Shown here in pieces: positions 58,419 through 64,000 of a stretch of 64,000 bases of DNA. The translations under genes were made by a program, and so were the position numbers. The notes under the pieces were generated by a model that searched no databases, was not told the origin of the DNA, and was given only the letters and a program-made list of their open reading frames with translations. Source of the stretch: Adineta vaga (taxonomy: Eukaryota; Rotifera); NCBI GenBank assembly GCA_021613535.1, contig CP075496.1, positions 11,966,001-12,030,000 on the forward strand, written 5' to 3'. Each line of letters opens with the position of its first letter. Within the stretch, counting starts at the first letter, position 1.

Positions 58419-61275
58419 ATGGTACAAGATTCGAATAACGCTGCAACACCTGATAAAGCCTCGATAACAGGTACTGCTGATTTATCATCCGATGAAAAAC
58501 GAAAAAAAGTTGGAAATTATGTTATTTTAAAAACAATTGGTGAAGGAAGTTTTGCTAAAGTACGTTTAGGTGTTCATTTAATAACAGAAATGAAAGTAAG
58601 TTGGAAATGATGAATATAATTCATCTTTTCTACTTTGTATTTTCATTAGGTTGCTGTAAAAGTTATCAATAAACGTGAAGTATTTAAACGAAATTATTTA
58701 AGAGCAAATTTACGTCGTGAAGCTTCCATGATGCAACGTATGTGCCATAAAAATATCGTTCAATTACATGAAGTAATGGAAACAGAAAACTCCTATTATA
58801 TCGTTATGGATTTAGTAGAAGGAAATGAATTTGTTAAATATTTAACAAAAAAGTAATGAAGTGACATTTGTTTGATTGATATTTAAAATGATTTTCATAG
58901 GAAACAATTAGATGAAAATGAAACGAGAAAATATATTCGACAAATTGTTTCTGCTGTTGATCATATGCATCGTGCACGTGTTATTCATCGAGATATTAAA
59001 CTACAGAATTTTATGCTTGATCAAAATAATGATCTTGTTATTATTGGTAGTGATTAAGACTTGTTTGAGATGAACATATTTGAGAGGTTTTTTTTACTGT
59101 ATAGATTTTGGTTTAAGTAATTGTCTTGATGAAAAAGGCTTTCTAATGACTCAATGTGGTTCACCAGCGTATGTATAACATAAACGGAAGAGACAGAGAA
59201 ACGATACGTATTTATTATTTATACATAGTTATGCTGCTCCAGAAATTTTTGCACATCAAGAATATGGTCCAGCTGTCGATATTTGGAGTATTGGAGTGAA
59301 TATGTATGCGATGTTACTTGGTAAACTTCCATTTAAAGTTGAACATCGGAGTCGAAATCTTGCAAAACTTCATGCTTGTATATTAAAAGGATGTGAAATA
59401 CCCAATACACTTTCCCGTGGTATGCAAATATTTCGAATATAGTCTTTGTCTTTGATCTTAAAGTTGTTGTTGTTTTTTTCTTGTATTTAGATTGTCAAGA
59501 TTTATTAACGAGATTATTAGAACCATCACCAACCAAACGAATTACTATGCCAGAAATTCTTCGTCATCCATTTTTAATTAATCATCTAGGACCTATCGAA
59601 TTAATGCCATTTAGACCACATGCTGACATCAGAGATTCAACCGACATATAACTAAATATTTATCTATAAAGTAAGCGTCTCAAAGAGAAAGAAACAAATT
59701 ATTTCAAATTTTTATTATTTTTCATAGACATGGATATTCGGAGCATGATGTTGAAGAAGCTGTTTTACATCGAAAACCTATTGCTTCACGTGCTCTATAT
59801 AATTTAATTGAACGACGTTTAAAAGAAGGTCTCGGTTGGCCTGATCCAACCTATAACAATTCCGTTAATGGACATTCATCATTATCAACAACAACAGTTG
59901 CTGCTTCATTACCTGATGGTGCATCAGATGTTATTGTACTCGATAAACTTGTTCATAATGAACCATTACTTCCTAGTCGTCGTGCACCATCGAATTTTCT
60001 TCCACAACAACAACAACAACATCAACAACTTGGCACTTCTACAGTTACAAATGGACGAAAGTTTTCACGTGATAAAACGAATTATACATTTGATGAACAA
60101 GTTTTATTACAGACAAATACAAATGGAAATATAATCACAGGTGGCTTAACAGAAGACGCATTCAATGAATTAGTTCCAACACCGAAATTAACTTCCCGAA
60201 AATTATTTCACGATATTATCTTAAGAAAACCTTCCGCAAGTGGTAATACTACTGAAGTATCCGATGAACAACATCTTCATACAAGACGAACACATAATCC
60301 AAATAGTTTATCAACTATAAAGCCATTAATAACTGGTCAACGTACAAATGTCGTTACGCCTCAACATCAACATTCTCCTCCTCAACAAAAACTGAAACCT
60401 CGTAGTTTACCAAATTCTACACTCGATCATGCCAATCAAAATGGTTTTCATCTACCACATGATCCATTAGCGAGTGGTGCTCGTACACCGAAAACTGTTA
60501 GTCGTGCATCCAATGTAGAATATCTAAAACGATCTCAACAACATTCGCCAGTGCGATATAATCCTGGTAGGTTAAAATTTATTCTATGTTGTTGATTTTT
60601 TTATTCTCATCTCGATCTCTTGAGGAGATTCATTCTATTTGTACATTTTGATTAATGTTTATTTATATTTCCTCTTTCGTTCATATCGTATCGAATTCTT
60701 TTTTTACGAGAGAGTAAAAGCCTTTTAAGTTCTTTCGAATTATTAAAATCGATGATTAAGAAAGTAAAAGAAAAAATAGAAACTTATAATAATAACAATA
60801 ACAATAATAATAGACTTTCGTTTTTAATGGTTTCATCAATAGAAAGATGAGTTTTCTTACTCCTTCGCTGAAACAGTCATTTGTTTTTGTTCAACTATGT
60901 ATATTTTTAGCTCCATCAGTAACTGTAAAAGCAATTGGTTTATTTTTAAAAAATTCTGCTCTACATTCTCGTGTTAGTTCCTGTAGTAGTAAATCATCGA
61001 AAAATGTCGAAACAACATCACCAATGGCTCATCAACAATCTCCACCATTAAGATTTTATCCGACACAATCGAATACGATTCATAAACAAAATGTTATTAA
61101 TTATCATTCACATGGAAATTTACCGATGACAGGTCAAACACGACAAGCATTTGTTAAACCATCAGAATCACCACATCATCACCTTCCAACCAGTAAAAGT
61201 TCACATTCTACAGCTGCTGCTACTACTGCTGCAGCAACAACAGGAACTAGTGGACAAAAATTAATGCAAACTTGA
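58419..61275 (+). CDS. HUNK: HUNK-type serine/threonine protein kinase
   Basis: This multi-exon gene encodes an SNF1/AMPK-related kinase. The glycine loop is [12 protein letters not shown], the ATP-binding Lys is in [10 protein letters not shown], the catalytic loop is [13 protein letters not shown], then a DFG-type FGLSN, the activation segment [12 protein letters not shown], and [18 protein letters not shown], a HUNK hallmark. Downstream of the kinase domain, [17 protein letters not shown] and [13 protein letters not shown] match the HUNK UBA-like segment. A long Ser/Gln/Pro-rich tail follows and, after an intron at about 60568-60911, a final exon ending with Ala/Thr runs. Between the kinase end (exon reaching about 59650) and the UBA-like exon, the frame must shift by one base (59620-59650) because the kinase frame hits TAA before the only donor. 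Either sequence error, an allelic lesion or a truncated isoform would explain this. Confidence 0.88.
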
Positions 61276-62207
61276 TTGAAAAATTACTTTTTATAATTGC
61301 TTCTTCTTTTTTTTCTTTCTTCCGAAAATTTTTTTATTCTTCTCATGCCATTCAATTCGGTGCTTTTCATCTCGTCCTTTTCTTTCGATTTGTTAATGAT
61401 TTTGTTTCTTTTTTTACGAATGAAAAATATGAATTATCTTCGTCTGTATATAAATATATAATCCTATGCAAATCGAAACGAAACGTTACTCATTTCTCCT
61501 TTTTTCAAGAAAATTAAACCTTTTAGTAATGTTCTCAATCGTCAAATTTCAATTATTTAAAATAACTAATAAATTCTTCGGAGAAAAGATCAAGTTTCTT
61601 GTTTTTTAATCGTTTTTATAGGCAAATAATCGCTCACACAACGTCTAGGTACTTTCGGTAGATAATCATCTTCCTTTGTTTGCTAAAATTCTATGAATAA
61701 TTATGAATTGAAAACAAATAGTATTCTTCATCTATATAGAATGAATTATCTTTGCAAAACTTATTCTTTCAGTAATCGTCGAATGTCTATCGATATCAGA
61801 AGAGAACAATTCACCGTCTACTTTAATATCAACTCGATTTTCTCAATCGATATAACAAACTTCTTTGTTTTTTTCATAAAACATAGATGATTTTTTATTC
61901 TCCCTAAACTATATTATTTAGTCGCTTGATATAAAGACTAATCTTATCATTCAAGTGTAATGATAGAAGTTTATATTTGCTTCTTATCACACCCAATATG
62001 TTTTGTTTTCCTTTTTATAATCAACAAAATAAATAAAGGATATAGTTTAAATAACGAATAACAAAGCTTTAAACAATCGAAAACAAAAGGACAGAGAGAA
62101 AGAGAGAGAGAGACAGACAGAAAGAGAGAAAACACCAATTACATAGTCACACACGGAGATAAAAACAAACGAACAAAATTTCTTTTTTTTCGGCAAGAAC
62201 ATAATGT
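61276..62207. other. Convergent intergenic region
   Basis: 3' flanks of the kinase and of the coiled-coil gene. Contains T-rich sequence, AATAAA near 62025, and a GA-rich microsatellite at about 62094-62130. No gene is seen. Confidence 0.4.
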
Positions 62208-64000
62208 TTATTTCACTGTTGTTCTTACGATAACATCGTCTAATAAATCATCTAAGCATAATCGAATATCACTTTCAGTCAAATCAGCAGTCGATGGACA
62301 TGAACATCTACTCATTGGTTCTATAAGTGAAGATTCAAGAAACAAGTCAGGATCTTGACAGGCTTCTTGTAAGTTTTGTATATCATGTGTAACTTCCCTA
62401 AAACAAATAAACATTTTAATAATGAAATTCTATCGAAATTATCCTTTACCATTGACTATCACATGATGAACATTCAAAACCGACTTTATATTTCCATTTT
62501 GATGAACGACGAGCATGATTTTCAATGAGATTATGATGTAAATCTTTCATTTGATTTTCTAATAAACCAAGACAATCACGGATTGCACCGAGTGAACTAA
62601 TATACGAACGAATATAAATTGAAGAAGAACTCAATTTTGTATATTTCACTTACTTTGTTACTTTTTCTTCTGCTTCTGTATCCGTGATTAATCGTTGTAT
62701 TTCATCGATATCAATTATTGAATTCTATCAGAACAGAATCGATTAATTTTATGCAAAAAAAAAGTCAAATAAATTCCTTACTTGTTTGAATAAATGTTGA
62801 TTATCAATTAATGGTCGAATCATTTTACAGAATTTACCCAATCGTGTTTCCAATTCTTTTCGTTTTTCTTGACTTTGTTGATCCAATTGTTCATAACGTT
62901 GAACATTATCAAGTGAAAACTAAAAAGAAAATCAATGCATACTGTTTTCTCTTAACAATTCAATAAAAGAATTTAAAAATAAAAAAGAACAAGACAAGTT
63001 AATATGCAAAACGTGCAGATAGGCATTTTAAAAAACAAACAAACAAATAGATCATATTTTATTATATGTTAGGTTTTTTGTTCAATTTTACTAAAATCAA
63101 TCATATTAAAAACAGCATACAAGAAAGAAACACATAAATATATCACCGAATCAAACGAAGAATAGTTTAGATTTAGCTAATTGTCATAATGAAAATATAA
63201 ATAAAAAGAATAAGAGAGAGAGAGAGAGCCGTGAGTTTGTCTATTGTTCAAGCAATGTACGTGCATGAAGATTTTCATAAACATCCCATGTAAAGCACGG
63301 AATTGATGATATGTTAGTAAAATGTAGTAGTAGAGGAAGAAGAAGAAGAAGAAGAAGCATGATCATTGCAACTGTCCATTGAGCCTACCTGATTGGCTTT
63401 GATTGCTTCTTGTAATTCAAGTTGATGAGCTTTAGTTGTATAATCAAGTTTTTCTTTTAATGCATTTAATTCACGTTCCTTCAATTCAAGTAATTCACGA
63501 AGATTCTATAAAGAAAAAGATATTATTCATCTTTTTCTTCGAGAGAAAGCATTTCTTTTACATTAGTTGAACTATTATCTGTTCGGTTAGTCTCACGTTT
63601 GAGATCAACTATTTCACGTTCCAATTGTTGTATTCTCACTTGATCACATTGAAGATCTGCTTTAAGACGATCAACTTCCAAACGATATTGTGTTTCACTT
63701 ATACGTAATCTGAATAAGAAATTAACAGATATTTACTCCTTATTTCATCATCTCAATTTCATTACCTGTCTGTTTCAGCTTTAAGTATTGTGAACTCTTG
63801 ATTTTTAACATTCATTTCATGTTGAATATGTTTAAATTGAATTGTATATGTTTCTAATTGTTTCTTCAATTTTTGATTTTGTATACGAATACTCTTTAAC
63901 TAAATAAAATCACAACGACACATTTCTGTGCGAATAATATTCTTTAAATCAATCGAAATATCTTACTTTTCGTTCAGTATCCATCAATCTTTGTTTTATA
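62208..64000 (-). CDS. Coiled-coil protein, C-terminal part (unrecognised; cut by window edge)
   Basis: Exons of a minus-strand gene run in from beyond position 64000 and end at TAA 62208. The visible part is mostly heptad-rich coiled coil (for example QFKHIQHEMNVKNQEFTILK and LRELLELKERELNALKEKL). Then comes FCKMIRPLIDNQHLF and a short segment with a CxxC pair (WKYKVGFECSSCDSQW). The acidic tail contains CSCPSTADLTESDIRLCLDD. I do not recognise the family; centrosomal or trafficking scaffolds look similar in composition. One longer intron (about 62924-63390) contains AG and GAA microsatellites. Splice joins were judged by eye and are approximate. Confidence 0.6.
63213..63228. repeat. AG dinucleotide microsatellite
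   Basis: Simple AG repeat inside an intron of the coiled-coil gene. Confidence 0.75.
63336..63357. repeat. GAA microsatellite
   Basis: Simple GAA repeat in the same intron of the coiled-coil gene. Confidence 0.75.

Overview
The window looks like nuclear DNA of a small invertebrate, most likely a bdelloid rotifer. It is AT-rich with many poly-A/T runs. The genes are metazoan and split by very short GT-AG introns (often about 45-70 nt). Many start codons lie a few bases after a polypyrimidine-AG, which would fit spliced-leader trans-splicing. The rotifer assignment is inferred; no rRNA or mitochondrial marker is present. Protein identities come from recognising conserved motifs by eye, not from a search.

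Layout. 0-4 kb: the 5' part of a TRPM-type channel gene (minus) diverges from a tightly packed plus-strand trio of two BAF (barrier-to-autointegration factor) paralogues and a Ly6/uPAR-type GPI protein. 4.5-16.3 kb (all minus): a Sec24C/D COPII coat protein, a nuclear protein with a BRCA1-type tandem BRCT end, and an Ig-superfamily membrane receptor. 19.6-29.7 kb (plus): a complete USP24-type giant deubiquitinase. 32.8-33.4 kb: a claudin/PMP22-type four-helix protein. 34.4-35.6 kb (minus): an intronless, putative DxD glycosyltransferase. 37.7-44.2 kb (plus): a PLC-beta4/norpA-type phospholipase C. An 1.8-kb intron of this gene carries, antisense, a complete-looking thiaminase-I-like gene. 45.0-47.2 kb (plus): SFT2-domain protein followed closely by mitochondrial ribosomal protein mL51. 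47.3-51.3 kb (minus): an FkbM methyltransferase, a GT31 galactosyltransferase and an atypical sirtuin. 51.9-54.2 kb: a TGF-beta-superfamily ligand (plus) and an intronless rhodopsin-like GPCR (minus). 58.4-61.3 kb (plus): a HUNK-type kinase. 62.2 kb to the right edge (minus): part of a coiled-coil gene I do not recognise.

Most genes are unrelated housekeeping or signalling genes. The most interesting items are the nested thiaminase-like gene (a candidate for horizontal acquisition), the tandem BAF pair in an operon-like array, the zinc-module-less sirtuin, the BRCA1-type BRCT protein without a RING, and a GC-rich foldable island in an SFT2D intron. Three conserved genes (TGF-beta ligand, HUNK, PLC-beta) each contain one spot where the reading frame does not close with ordinary introns. 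These may be sequence errors, decaying alleles or, for PLC-beta, an ultra-short intron. Large gene-free stretches (16.3-19.6, 29.7-32.8, 35.6-37.7 and 54.2-58.4 kb) hold only AT-rich sequence, microsatellites and probable leaders or promoters.
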